Below, one piece after another: positions 11,129 to 22,400 of a stretch of DNA of 64,000 bases. The notes beneath the pieces are model-generated. The model saw nothing but the letters and a program-made list of their open reading frames with translations. It ran no database searches and was not told the DNA's origin. Every line of letters starts with the position of its first letter. Position 1 is the stretch's first letter. The position numbers were made by a program, and so were the translations under genes. Origin of the DNA: Gloeopeniophorella convolvens (taxonomy: Eukaryota; Basidiomycota; Agaricomycetes; Russulales); NCBI GenBank assembly GCA_022496205.1, contig WTXD01000020.1, forward strand, positions 186,001-250,000. The letters run 5' to 3'.

Positions 11129-12953
11129 AGCCCCGCGATTGTTCCGCGGGTTCTTGTGGGATGCTGCCGCGCATGACTTCATTACTCCATCAGCTTCATT
11201 CACCGAGATGTGTGACCCACTTCCTAGTCCACCATCCCACATTGTCAATGATCCAGTTGCTCAATCCACTATTCGAGCGCACCCGGATCTTTTCCCCATC
11301 GTCACGCCAATCAACGTCACGCGTTTCGAGTCTTTGCTGGCAGACCACCCTAATCAGCCCTTTGTGCATTCTGTCATCAAAGGTTTTCGTGAAGGGTTTT
11401 GGCCGTACGCAGATTGGGATCCCGTCGAGCATCCTGAACCACGCGACTACCCTGAACGCCCCTTATCTCCCGACGTGCTCGATTTTGTGCGTAGACAAGT
11501 CGCAGAAGAGGAGCGGCTAGGCCGCTTTTCTGAGCCATTTGCGGACGCGAGTGACCCGCTTTGGCCCGGGATGTGCAGCGTCCCTGTTCACACCGTTCCA
11601 AAACCTGAAACCAACAAACGGCGACTCGTCGTCGACCACTCTGCCGGAGTGTTTTCGCCAAATTCATGCATTGATCGCGACAGTATCTACGTCAAACTTG
11701 ACACTGTCCAGCATCTCGGTACCAACCTCCTTCGCGCGCGTGAAGTTTTTGGCCCATCCGCACCCCTATGGGTGTTCAAGTCTGACGTATCGCAGGCCTA
11801 TCGACGTTTGCCTATGCACCCCCTATGGCAGCTTCGTCAGGTCATCACCGTTGATGGTCAGCGCCGCGTCGACCGTTGCGACAACTTTGGTGGCCGCGCA
11901 TCGGGCACACTTTTCTGTGCCTTTATGGCCCTGGTCCTTTGGATCGCTATCAACGTGCTTTTATTGGAGGCACTGCTGGCATACGTCGACGACTCTCACT
12001 CATTTGATGCCGCCACCACACTCATGTACTATGCTCCGTACAACATGTGGTTTCCTGTCAAGCAAGCGAAGCTACTTCTCCTCTGGGACTTCATCGGCTT
12101 GCCCCACGAGAAGCCCAAGCAACTGTTTGGCCATTCTTTGGTCATAACCGGGTTCTTGGTCGACACAGAGACCATGACGATCACGCTTGAGCGCGCGCGT
12201 ATCGAGAAGCTTGTGGCCATGGTTCGCGACTTCGTCCTCAATGCGCCGGGTCGCAAACGGCCGCTCTTAGAATGGTGGAGGAGATTGGGGTGGATGAATT
12301 GGGCCCTTAGCGTCGCGCCATACTTGCGCCCCGCACTCACGTCTAGCTACCGGAAGATTGCTGGCCTCAAGGTCCGTTTCGCGCCAGTCTATATCAATAA
12401 GACTGTCATCCGCGACCTTCTGTGGTTTGCCGACACTTTCGAGCATTTCCACGGCGTCCACATGGTCCGCGCTTCCAATTGGTCGCCCCAAGACGCCGAC
12501 CTAGTCATCTTCTGCGACGCTAGCCTCGTTGGACTGGGCTACTGGTGCCCAAGCCGCAATGTGGGTTTCACAGCTCCACTTCCATCCCCACCGGAGTCCG
12601 GCGACACGATTTTCTGGTACGAGGCCTTGTGCGTCCTCTCTGCACTGTGCTGGGCCGCTGCCCTACCCGTACCGCCACGCCGGCTCGCTCTCTACACGGA
12701 CAATCTCGACACCGTGCAAATCTTTGGCTCCCTTAAGGCAAGGGAGCCTTACAACGACATCCTCTTGCGTGCGGCGCGCATTGTTATCCATAGCGGTCTG
12801 GATCTCCGCGTCTTCCATGTCCCAGGCGAAGACAATATTGTCGCTGACGCCCTCTCACGTGGGCTTACCGAAATCCTCGCGCAGCGTGTCCCATCGTTGC
12901 GAATTAGCACATTCATACCCCCTCGAGGCACGTTGGGGGACGACGCGCAATGA
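10962..12953 (+). CDS. Reverse transcriptase-RNase H of DIRS/Ngaro element
   Basis: Copies element RNA to DNA and degrades the template. The RT domain begins about 11.5 kb: SVPKPETNKRRLVVDHSAG is the usual fingers block, VFKSDVSQAYRRLPMHP carries the first catalytic Asp, and YVDD (11982-11993) the second pair. RNase H follows, with FCDASLVGLGYW, a YEAL glutamate, YTDNLD and NIVADALSRG supplying its acidic residues. No methyltransferase is seen. The start at 10962 is the ATG that leaves the gag overlap shortest while keeping an N-terminal lead. The same frame is open back to 9720 beneath the whole gag gene, so an earlier start or a gag-pol frameshift is possible. The stop overlaps the recombinase start as ATGA. 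Confidence 0.9.
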   Translation: MSDAARERSAGSNTSVQPASLAATQPSPVTAPGYNHPQRRSNPKGETNAPRSTAPKAPRLFRGFLWDAAAHDFITPSASFTEMCDPLPSPPSHIVNDPVAQSTIRAHPDLFPIVTPINVTRFESLLADHPNQPFVHSVIKGFREGFWPYADWDPVEHPEPRDYPERPLSPDVLDFVRRQVAEEERLGRFSEPFADASDPLWPGMCSVPVHTVPKPETNKRRLVVDHSAGVFSPNSCIDRDSIYVKLDTVQHLGTNLLRAREVFGPSAPLWVFKSDVSQAYRRLPMHPLWQLRQVITVDGQRRVDRCDNFGGRASGTLFCAFMALVLWIAINVLLLEALLAYVDDSHSFDAATTLMYYAPYNMWFPVKQAKLLLLWDFIGLPHEKPKQLFGHSLVITGFLVDTETMTITLERARIEKLVAMVRDFVLNAPGRKRPLLEWWRRLGWMNWALSVAPYLRPALTSSYRKIAGLKVRFAPVYINKTVIRDLLWFADTFEHFHGVHMVRASNWSPQDADLVIFCDASLVGLGYWCPSRNVGFTAPLPSPPESGDTIFWYEALCVLSALCWAAALPVPPRRLALYTDNLDTVQIFGSLKAREPYNDILLRAARIVIHSGLDLRVFHVPGEDNIVADALSRGLTEILAQRVPSLRISTFIPPRGTLGDDAQ

Positions 12954-14011
12954 GCCTTTGGATTTCCGCGACCTCTCGACAGAGACCCCGTCCTGTCTGG
13001 TCGCGAGAACGGCTCTTGCATGCTCGTGCGCTTGCGCTGGGGGCAGCGATCGAGTCCACTACTGCATCATCATACAACTCGCACCTCCAATCCTACCTCA
13101 CTTTTTGCAAACAACAGTCTATCCCCATCGCGCCCACAGCCGACACGCTTTCATTGTATGTCACCTACATGGCACACTACATCAAGCCGTCATCCGTTAC
13201 CACTTACCTCTCGGGTATCTGCAACTCGCTTGAGCCTTACTATCCCACTGTTCGCGAGGAGCGCGCTCGCCCTCTCGTCAAGCGCACCCTCGCAGGGTGT
13301 CATAAGCTGTTCCAGCGGCCTCCCAATCGTAAAGACCCCCTCTACGTCAATGACATCCTGTTAGCGTTTCGCCGATACCCTCGACCCACGCATGACGACT
13401 TGCTGTTTCTGGCATTGCTCGTTTGTGGCTTTTTCGGCCTCCACCGACTTGGCGAACTCACTTTCCCTAACAATCCGCGCCACCGTGAGTGGTGGAAAGT
13501 CATCCCACGGCTATCGGTCACCTTTGGGGAAGGCTTCTTCTCGTATGAACTGCCGACCCGCAAGGCTGACCGGTTCTACGAGGGGAACCGTGTTGTTATC
13601 ACGACGCAGCAAACACCTTTTGATGTCATCGACACCTTCCGCACCTACTTGCGTTCGCGCGACCGACTTGCGCCAATCCATCCCGCACTTTGGCTGCGGC
13701 GTGACCTGTCCGTTCCTACTCGCGCATGGTTCCTCGCACGGTTAAGCGACATGCTCTCACCGACTTCTGCCGGACACCCAGCCAATGTATCCGGCCACTC
13801 GTTGCGCTCGGGAGGTGCCACCTACTTCACTATGCTCGGGTGGTCCGATGAACGCATTCGCACTCTCGGGAGGTGGTCTTCGCAGGCCTTCTTATCTTAT
13901 ATTCGCAAGAACCCTGCCCTTCTCGCGATGCTCATCGTCCCCCGCGCCGCGGAACCTTTCAACTCTTCACACCACCAGCCTCCACTCCACCACCCATTGT
14001 TACGCCATTGA
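12950..14011 (+). CDS. Tyrosine recombinase of DIRS/Ngaro element
   Basis: 353 residues; integrates the circular DNA copy by strand exchange through a phosphotyrosine link. Residues 35-125 resemble the SAM-like core-binding domain (SYNSHLQSYLTFCKQQ). The catalytic domain shows Arg166 in GLHRLGEL, His283-x2-Arg286 in GHSLRSGG, Trp309 in LGRWSS and the nucleophile Tyr317 in FLSYIRKN, so the recognisable R...HxxR...W...Y set is complete. The ATG at 12950 overlaps the RT stop by four bases (ATGA), suggesting coupled termination and reinitiation. It uses the same frame as gag. The gene looks functional. Confidence 0.92.
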   Translation: MSLWISATSRQRPRPVWSRERLLHARALALGAAIESTTASSYNSHLQSYLTFCKQQSIPIAPTADTLSLYVTYMAHYIKPSSVTTYLSGICNSLEPYYPTVREERARPLVKRTLAGCHKLFQRPPNRKDPLYVNDILLAFRRYPRPTHDDLLFLALLVCGFFGLHRLGELTFPNNPRHREWWKVIPRLSVTFGEGFFSYELPTRKADRFYEGNRVVITTQQTPFDVIDTFRTYLRSRDRLAPIHPALWLRRDLSVPTRAWFLARLSDMLSPTSAGHPANVSGHSLRSGGATYFTMLGWSDERIRTLGRWSSQAFLSYIRKNPALLAMLIVPRAAEPFNSSHHQPPLHHPLLRH

Positions 14012-14170
14012 CTAGGTGCGGTTCCCGCGGCGCAATATTATTGGGCGTCGGCCGGGTTTACTCGGTCAGCGCCGCTCTCGCTATCCACAAGTCATGCGCC
14101 TTCTATCTCGCGCGCCCCATAGGCCACGCCGATTGGAAGGACTTACTGTTGCGGAATATAAATGCTGATC

Positions 14171-14189
14171 AAAAAAAAAAAAAAAAAAA
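14171..14189 (+). repeat. 19-A run downstream of recombinase gene
   Basis: An uninterrupted run of 19 A begins 159 bp after the recombinase stop codon, following a unique AT-rich lead (AATATAAATGCTGATC). It may be a simple homopolymer, or the poly(A) tail of a reverse-transcribed element RNA that would then mark the 3' border. Confidence 0.7.
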
Positions 14190-16496
14190 TACATGCATCA
14201 ACAGCGGACCATTCAGTCTCACGGGGACACACCGACGAGTTTATCCGTTCTCGACTGTGTAGTTGGCGTGCCTCTGCGACGATGGGGCCGACGGCGTACG
14301 CATTGAAAGCATCAATCGGCGATCTGTGGCCCCATCATCATCAGTGAGGCGGAATTGGAGTTGAACAGCGCCGCACCTGTCCGCAGTCACATGATCAACA
14401 GTCCCGCATCCTCTTCAATACACGCGAAGCTCACATACCCATAAATTTTTCGCTCTGTAAACAAGATCAGCGAGGGATGGGGCGAGCGCCGCGAGCACCT
14501 GGAGGAATACTGGTGCCGGTGCTGTCTACGCACATGGGCGTCGGGAACTAGCAGCTTCACACGGCGCACGCCGAAAACACACCCGAGCACAGGAAGCCCA
14601 GATCCCGCAGAAGACGACGCCGGCGGCGAAGGAGCGGCGCTGTGGTTGACCGCGCGCTAGCGGAGTCAAAATAAAACAGAAGCTCGAAAGTTACTCACGA
14701 GCCAACCGTCCCAGGATCGGGGTACCAGGTTGTGACTTGAATCAGCATGTGCGTGTGACGAGCGCATCGAGACTATGTCTACGCTACGATCTCGTGATTA
14801 CGGGATCCTGCGCCCCGCGCCCTTGTTCTTCTATTCCGCCGGACGTGGACGGGGAAGGGCGGTTCCGCAAGTGCCAGGTCTGGCTCCTGTACGTAGTAAT
14901 ATCTCCCGGGGACGCTCGTTCTGGTTAATGGCGGTTTGAATAAGCAGATGAACGAAGCACTACAGGAAGTCCGTGTACGGTGCACGCCGACGAGCGAATC
15001 TGACGCGGAGAAGCTCCAACGAGACTCGAAGCAAGCTTCTGAGGGCTGTGTATATGTGTACTAGCTGAAAGGAAAATTGCGGCGAGTGGCATGCTGTTGC
15101 ACACCCCCGGGTTGAGACCGGTCTTTGTGCCGTGGCAAGCCTTCAGGCCGGCGTCAACTTCTTGTGGACGTGCGCAGCAAGTTGAACTTCACCTCTACAA
15201 CCCCTGCTACAGTCGAACTTGTCATATACTCATAACGTGAAAACCATTTTCCGTCATAATCCACAGGCATTTCGACCTACGAAGACGCTGAGTTGGTCCC
15301 ACTGCCAGGTGCCCCTGAGAACCCATAACCTGTAACAGCTCATAACCTGTGATGACACGCAGGTGCAGCTTTCGAAAAGGTGGTAGGTATTATGATAGGT
15401 TTGACCCGCAATACGTCCTGTATTGAAGGAAGACCAGCTGAAGTAGCAGAAGTGGAGTTGCTGCGCATCTTGTACTTGACGCCGGCGCTTGCCGTATTGC
15501 CAAGTCCAGTGAGCGTACCGCAAGCTACGACAAGTGACCCCGTTGCTGAAGGATTCCGGTACACCTTCCTCCTGCTGCAGCAATAGATACAGCACGTGAC
15601 CACTGGGGCGGGCGCGGGGGAGCCCGTGTACACAGTGTACGACGAGTGAGCGAGGTTGTCGCTTGTGGAGGATGGAAGATGCGAAAGACGGAAGGGGAAT
15701 TGTCGAAGACAGCCTGCACGCCGTGCGGGAAAGGCAGGTGGGTGATATACCTTATTGTAAGACACCGTGGCTGAGGCGGGTTCAAGGCAGGGCGTAGGCA
15801 GAGTGTCAACGGACCTGGAGGGGAAACTCCCGATAGACAATTGGAGGGTAAAGCCACAGAATGCGAAGGCACATGCGTGGATGCCGCGGCCAACAGGAGG
15901 CAGGGTAGCCACGTCATCCGGCCGGGCGTGGGCGATAGTGACGCCTACCTTAGACTCGGCTCCTGCGGCGGTCCTTGCGGGCGACAGCGAAGATAGATCG
16001 ATAATCTCGGCTGGATGCTGCATCGCTGCTTGGGTTGATAGACTAAAGCAACGCTGGCACGAGACGAAGCCACAGATCAGAATATATCGCGAGCCCGGCA
16101 AAGCCTAGCAGAGCGGGTTGACTTACACAGCCGGGCCGATTCAGATGATACAGGCAATTGACAGCAAATGAGCGGATGCGCTGCCACGAGTGCTAGATAC
16201 AGCGCGATGGTGAGCAGGCTGGTATAATGAGGTGACTTAGAGTGTCCGAAGCGGAGAAGCGAGCTCGCTCAGAGCGGCGTTGATGACCGCGACGGAAGAG
16301 ACGAATGACCGAAAGGGGAAGCGATGGTCGCGAGTGCACCGCAGCTGAGACGCTTTTAGTCTGATCACTGTCCACCGCGACGAGCTCGCTCTCCTCCAGT
16401 CTTTTCTCAACAACGGCTCAACACCCATCAACGGCCCCTGGCCCCTTCCACCATTCCGCAATATCGGGCCCCGCAACCTCACGCTCGCGCAGGTCT
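14190..16496. other. 2.3-kb region without a supported gene
   Basis: No gene is supported between the retrotransposon and CCH1. The longest frame is on the minus strand (16023-15340 from its first ATG, about 226 codons). It is rich in Ser, Pro, Ala and Cys, shows no domain and has no confident introns. The last few hundred bases before 16497 presumably hold the CCH1 promoter. No TATA box is obvious there. Confidence 0.45.
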
Positions 16497-19400
16497 ATGG
16501 ACAGCGCGCAGCACTCGACACACAGTTCCACCTCGTCTGCCATAGAAGTCTCCTCCTCTGCCGGCATTGGCCCTGGTTCTCCCTCTCTTCTCCCCTCCGC
16601 AGACGGTCGCAGCAGCTTTGCCAGGCGCAGAGCAAGCTGGGGAAGAGTCGAGTCGGGCCAAGACCCTCTCCAATTCGACCTTCTCTCCATGAACGACCCC
16701 GGCCCCTCCACTCGTCCCTCCCTCCCCGCCCAGTTTGTCCCCACCTATGCCGTTGACGACAGCGATGACCCCTTCGTCGCCCACACGCACCCCCTGGACG
16801 ACCCGTTCGGTACTGCGTCCAGGGTTCCAGACTACGCAGCCGAGAGTTACACGTACTCAAGCAACCCGCGCGCAGGTGCCTCGTCTGCCTCCCTCATCTC
16901 CTCGCACCGCGAATCGAGCACGTCCACCAACTACGACGACTCGGCCCACCTCACCGCGAACATGTCCATCGACGCCGGCGCAGACGGCAGCTGGCGCGCC
17001 GACGCTGAGCACATCGCCGCCGCCACGCCGCGCTCGCGCCGTCGCACGCTGCGCTACAGCATGGGGCTCACCCCCATCGAGCGCACCGGCACTACCATCT
17101 CGCAAAGCCTGCGCCGCGTTTCGCTGCGCGTCGTCAACTTTGCCAGCGCAGGACTCGAGGACCACATCCGCCTCGCCGAGGCGGATGATCAGAACGCCAG
17201 CGACGCGGCGCGACGTGGCAAGGAGCGCGCGCAGGACGAAGGCGATGACGATGGCCTCGGCGACGAGAAATTAGACTCGGAGCTGCCTGAGCTGAGTAGG
17301 ACGATGCCGCTGCGGGGGCGCACGCTGGGCTTATTTGGGCCGACCAGCCGCGTGCGCTTCGCGATGTACAGGTTCTTGGTTTACCCGTGCGTGCCCAATC
17401 TCTACCTCGCTCTGCGCCGCTGATGAGCCCCCCAGGTGGACCGAGCCCGCAATCCTCTGCCTCATCATGCTCAACGCTGTCGTGCTGACCATCCAGGCCT
17501 CGCGCACCTTCACCCTCCCCGCGCCGACCGACGCGGACCCCGACCCCCCACCCACGCGCATACACGGCTACTTCCACACATGGGAAGACACCGCGATCTT
17601 CCTCCTCTTCGTGCTCTTCAGGTGCGCCCGCGCCCGCGCGCACGCTCCCGCCGCCACACCGCGCTGACCCGCTCCGCAGCCTCGAAGCGTTCGCGCGCAC
17701 GTGCGTCTCGGGGCTCATCCTCGATCCCGAGGTGCCCCTCTCCGCCGTCTTCTCCGCGCCCTTCGCCCCCGCCGATACGCTGCACGCGCCGCCCCCCGCG
17801 CCGCTCGCGCGCTCTGCCACCGCCACGTCAACGCTCTCCGGCACAGGCTCGGGGCTCGCGCGCAGCGGCACGCTGCTGCATCGCCTGCGCCGGTTGTACG
17901 CCAACACGACGCGCCCGTTCGCGCTCGCGAGCTCGTCCGCGTCGCTCGCGCCCGCCGCTCCTGGCGCCGCGTCAAGCGCGACGCTCGTCGGGCCGGCGCC
18001 ACCCTCGCGCAAGCGTTCGGACACTGCCGCGACGCTGCTCGAGAAGAGCGTGTCATCCGGCTCCGCGGCGTCCGCGCCCGGAGGCGCGCCGCCGAAGCCC
18101 GACGCGCTCGCGCTGCCGTTCCAGTTCAGCCTCGCGCTCGCGCGCGGCGTCACGCGGCGCAACCTGCCGTACCTGCGCCACAGCTGGTCGCGCATCGACG
18201 CGGTCGCGCTGCTCGGGTTCTGGGTCACGTTCTTGCTCGCGCAGACGGGCGCGGAGCGCGGCGCGCACCATATTGGCGTGTTTCGCGCGCTGAGCGTGTT
18301 GCGGACTGCCAGGCTGCTGGCGATCACGTCTGGTACGACGGTGCGTGGCGTGTGGCTGGGGGTTTTGAGGAGGGGTCTGATGGGTGTGTGTAGACGATCA
18401 TGCGCTCGCTCAAGACGGCGCGCCCGCTGCTCGCGAGCGTCGCGTACTTTGTGCTCTTCGCAATGGCGCTCTTTTCGTGCGTGCGCCTCCACTCCATGTC
18501 CTGTATCTGATCTGATAGCGCGCGTCACGCAGGATTATCGGGATCCAGTCGTTCAAGGGCTCGCTCCGCCGCTCGTGCTACCTCCAGCCGACGCTCGGCC
18601 AGCCCGAGATCCAGCTCGGCCAGTCGTGCGGCGGGTACGTCGACCCGGGCAACTTTTCGGACATGCCGTACATTACGCGCGACGGGGGCACCGGCTCGCT
18701 CAAGGGGTTCGTGTGCCCGCTCGGGCAGGTCTGCAGGGTGCGTCGCTCGACTGGCGCGCGCGGCGGTGCTGAATGTTTGGATAGGAGGAGGATAATCCGG
18801 AAGGCGGCATTGAAAGTTTCGACACGATATACTTTGCCGCGCTGCAGGTGATCATCGTCGCGTCTGCCAACGGGGTGCGTGCTGCTGTGACCCTTGCGTC
18901 GGGGACTCGCTGACGCTCGCGCCGGCGCAGTGGTCCCCGCTGATGTACTCGATGATCGACGCCGAGTTCTTCATCTCGTGCTTCTTCTTCATCGTTTGCA
19001 TCGTCGTGCTCAACTTCTGGCTCATCAATCTGTTCGTCGCTGTCATCACGAACACGTTCTCGGCGATCAGGGAGGAGACGCACAAGAGCGCGTTCGGCGC
19101 CGCGCCGTGGGTTCCTCTCGCACCCTTCTATAAACGGTCTGCTGATTTTGCGGCCCGCGCAGTTTGCAGCCCGTGGTGGACGAGCAGGACGAGGCGTGGG
19201 CGGGGCCTGAGGGCCTCCGCCGCCCCGCGCGGCGCAACCCGATCCGCGAAATTTACGAGCACATCCGGTGGTGCTGGGTCGCGCTCGCGCTCGCGTCGCT
19301 CGTGCTGCAGGCGACGCGCGAGGTCGAGATCGGGCCGACGCACGAGCAGATCCTGCAGACGGGCGAGCTCGTCTTCACGCTCGCGTTCGACCTCGAGATC

Positions 19401-22400
19401 GTGGTGCGCGTGCTCGCCGCGCTGCCCGACTGGCGCGGCTTCTTCCTGCAGGGCACCAACTACCTCGACCTCGTGCTCGCGCTCGGCTCGAGCGCGATCC
19501 AGATCCCCGTCGTGCGCCACTCGGGCGTGTACCCGTGGCTGACGATCTTCCAGCTCGCGCGCTTCTACCGCGTCATCCTCGAGATCCCACGCATGAAGCC
19601 GCTGCTGCTCTCCGTGTTCGGAAACATGTACGGCCTCGCGAACATGACGCTCTTCCTCATCCTCGTCAACTACGTCGCGGCGCTTGTCTCCGTGCAGCTG
19701 CTCCGCGGCGACATGGCGCCCGGCGACGCGATGAACTTTGGGCAGATCTTCACTGCGTTCCTCGCGATCTACCAGGTCTTCTCGTCCGAGAACTGGACGG
19801 ACATCCTGTACGATTCGGCAACGGCCGAGGTCGCGCTCGGCCAGTCCGCGATCGTCGTGCTCTTCATCGTCGCGTGGTTCTTCTTTGCGAACTGTACGCC
19901 ACCCGCTCTTCTTCTTCTTTGCTCGACCGCGCGGGCTAACGACGCGGCGCGCGTGCAGTCATCGTGCTGCAGATGTTTATCGCCGTCATCAACGAGAACT
20001 TCAGCGTCGCGGAGGAGGCGAAGCGCGGGCAGCAGGCGAGCCACTACTTCCATTCGCAGGCGCCGGAGAAGGCCCGCGCGGCGTGGGTGCGCAAGCTCAA
20101 CCCGTACCGCTGGTTCCGCGCCTCGCCCAAGGCGATCGTCGTCGAGAACCTGCCGTCAAGCCTCGTGTTGCCCATGCAGAAGGCGCTCGTGCAGGACACG
20201 GGCTTGCCGAAGCCGGAGCGCCGGCCGAGCGTGGTAAGCGTGGATTCGGGCGCCGCTTGAGACTTGCGGGGCTGTCGCTGACTGTGCGGGCACAGGCGCG
20301 GACGGGCGAAGGCGGGACGCGCGTGCGGCACCTCGCGAACAAGTCGCTGAACATCCTGCAGCAGCTTTTCATCGGTGATACGCAGTCGAACGACGTGCCG
20401 CTCGCTACGCTGCGGCATGCACGGAAACACAGCGTCACGCTGCAGGACCAGGCCGACGAAGAGACCGAGCGGCACCTGTAGGCCGTTTATCTGTGCCCTC
20501 CGTGCGACGTTCGGTGCTCACGCGCCCCGCAGCGACCTGATTGCAACTGTGAACAACGAAGCGGCGGCCGTTGAGGACGCCAACGACGCGCAGGACGAGC
20601 GCCGCGCGCTGAAGGCCGACTTTATCCGCAACCATCCCTCGTACGACAAGACGTTCTGGATCTTCTCGCAGAAGAACCCCGCGCGCCGGTTCTGCCAGAT
20701 GCTCGTGCGCCCCGCGGGCGGCGACCGCATCTACGGGCGCCCGCCGTCGACGATCGCGCACACCGTGTTCCAGTTCGTGCTCCTGCTGACCGTCATCGGC
20801 GGCGTCGTGGTCGAGTCGATCGCGACGCCGGTGTACCGGCGCGGCTTCTACGCGGAGCACGGGCGCGTGCGCGGCTCGTGGTTCGACGTCGCCGAGTCCG
20901 CGTTCGGGCTGACGCTCGTGGTCGAGTTCGCGATCAAGATCGTCGCGGACGGGTTCCTGTTCACGCCCAACGCGTACATCCGCAGCATCTGGAACGTGCT
21001 CGACTTTTTCATCATGGCCGGCCTCGTCGTCAACGTCACGACGGGGCTCGTGTTCATCGGCGGGCTGAGCCGCTTCACGCGCTCGCTCAAGGCGCTCCGC
21101 GCGCTCCGGCTGATCACGCTGATCGAGAAGATGCGCTCGACGTTCGAGTCGCTCATCATCTCGGGCGCGTCGCGCATCCTCGACGCGGCGCTGCTCGCGA
21201 TCCTGTACATGATCCCATACGCGGTGTGGGGCCTCAACATCTTCGCGGGGCTCACGAACCAGTGCAACGACGGGAACAGCGCCGGCTACGCGGACTGCAT
21301 CAACGAGTTTGAGAGCTCGGTCATCGGGGACGATGGCGCGTTCACGTTCCCCGTGCCGCGCGTGTGGGCGCACCCGAGCCCGTCGACGACGTTCTCGTTC
21401 GACTCGTTCCGCGCCTCGCTGCTGATCCTGTTCGAGATCGTGTCGCTAGAGGGGTGGATCGACGTCATGGACGTCGCGACGAGCATCACGGGCAAGAACC
21501 TGCAGCCGCAGACGAACGCGTCGCAGGTCAACGCGATCTTTTTCCTGGTCTACAACCTGCTCGGCGCGATCGTCATCCTGACGCTGTTCGTCAGGTAAGC
21601 GCGATGGCTCGTCTCGCGTTGGAACGATGATTGAGACATTTCTTTTGCGCGCAGTATCATCATCGGGAACTTCAGCTCAAAGACGGGCACGGCGCTGCTG
21701 ACACAGCCGCAGAGGGAGTGGATCGACTTGCAGAAGCTGATTACGCGCCAGCGACCGTCGAAGCGCCCGAAGAAGCGGCCCACGTTCAAGCTTAGGGCGT
21801 GGTGCTTCGATCGTGCAGTGCGCAAGCACGGCTGGTGGTCCCGGATGATGACGGTCTTGTTCACGGTTCACGTCTTCGCCCTCATGTGAGCGCCTCGTCC
21901 AAGCTGCTGCCGAGAGCGCTCTGACGGGCCGGTTACAGGACTCAAACGTTCGCGTCGCAGAGTTTCGTAGACGCGCTTCGAAGTAAGCCGGCGCTCAGTC
22001 GAACCTTCGCGACCTTCTGACGAAGCACACAGACGACTTCTTCCTGTTCATTACCCTGCTTTACGTCGTCGACATCCTCGTGCGCTTCTACGGGCTCGGT
22101 TGGCACAGCTTCCGCGCCAGCGGCTGGAACATCTTCGACGTCATCGTCGCGTCTGGAAGCTTGATCACGACGATCTCAGTGCGCGTCGGCGCAAGCGGTT
22201 ACGTCATCGACCAGCTGCAAAAGCTGTTCCTCGTCAGCATCGCGTTCAAGCTCATCCAGCGCATGAACAATCTGAACAAGTTATTTAAGACTGCCGTGTA
22301 CGTCGCCACTGTACTCGCTTTGCGGCTTCTCTGATCAGCGTGGGCCGTATCTAGTGCCAGCTTGCCCGTCATTCTGAGCCTGCTTTCGCTCTGGATCATT

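Larger units (their letters stand above)
9586..14189 (+). mobile_element. Tyrosine-recombinase retrotransposon, DIRS/Ngaro type
   Basis: Three consecutive genes, Gag, RT-RNase H and a tyrosine recombinase, with no integrase, protease or long terminal repeats, define the DIRS order. Absence of a methyltransferase domain after RNase H points to the Ngaro group, known from fungi including mushrooms (family knowledge). All three frames are open, so the copy may be recent. The outer borders are uncertain: I give 9586 (leader repeat) to 14189 (end of a 19-A run), but split direct repeats were not found and the true ends may lie further out. Confidence 0.75.

Noticed and set aside
15340..16101. Minus-strand frame upstream of CCH1 as a gene
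   Set aside because: Its first codon is TTG, it has no domain or exon support and its composition is like random GC-rich frames.
17134..18528. Antisense frame of 464 codons under CCH1
   Set aside because: Antisense to a clear four-repeat channel; Arg/Ala/Ser-rich composition typical of shadow frames in GC-rich genes.
20435..21373. Antisense frame of 312 codons under CCH1 repeat III
   Set aside because: Shadow of repeat III coding sequence; very Arg/Asp/Glu-rich without any domain.
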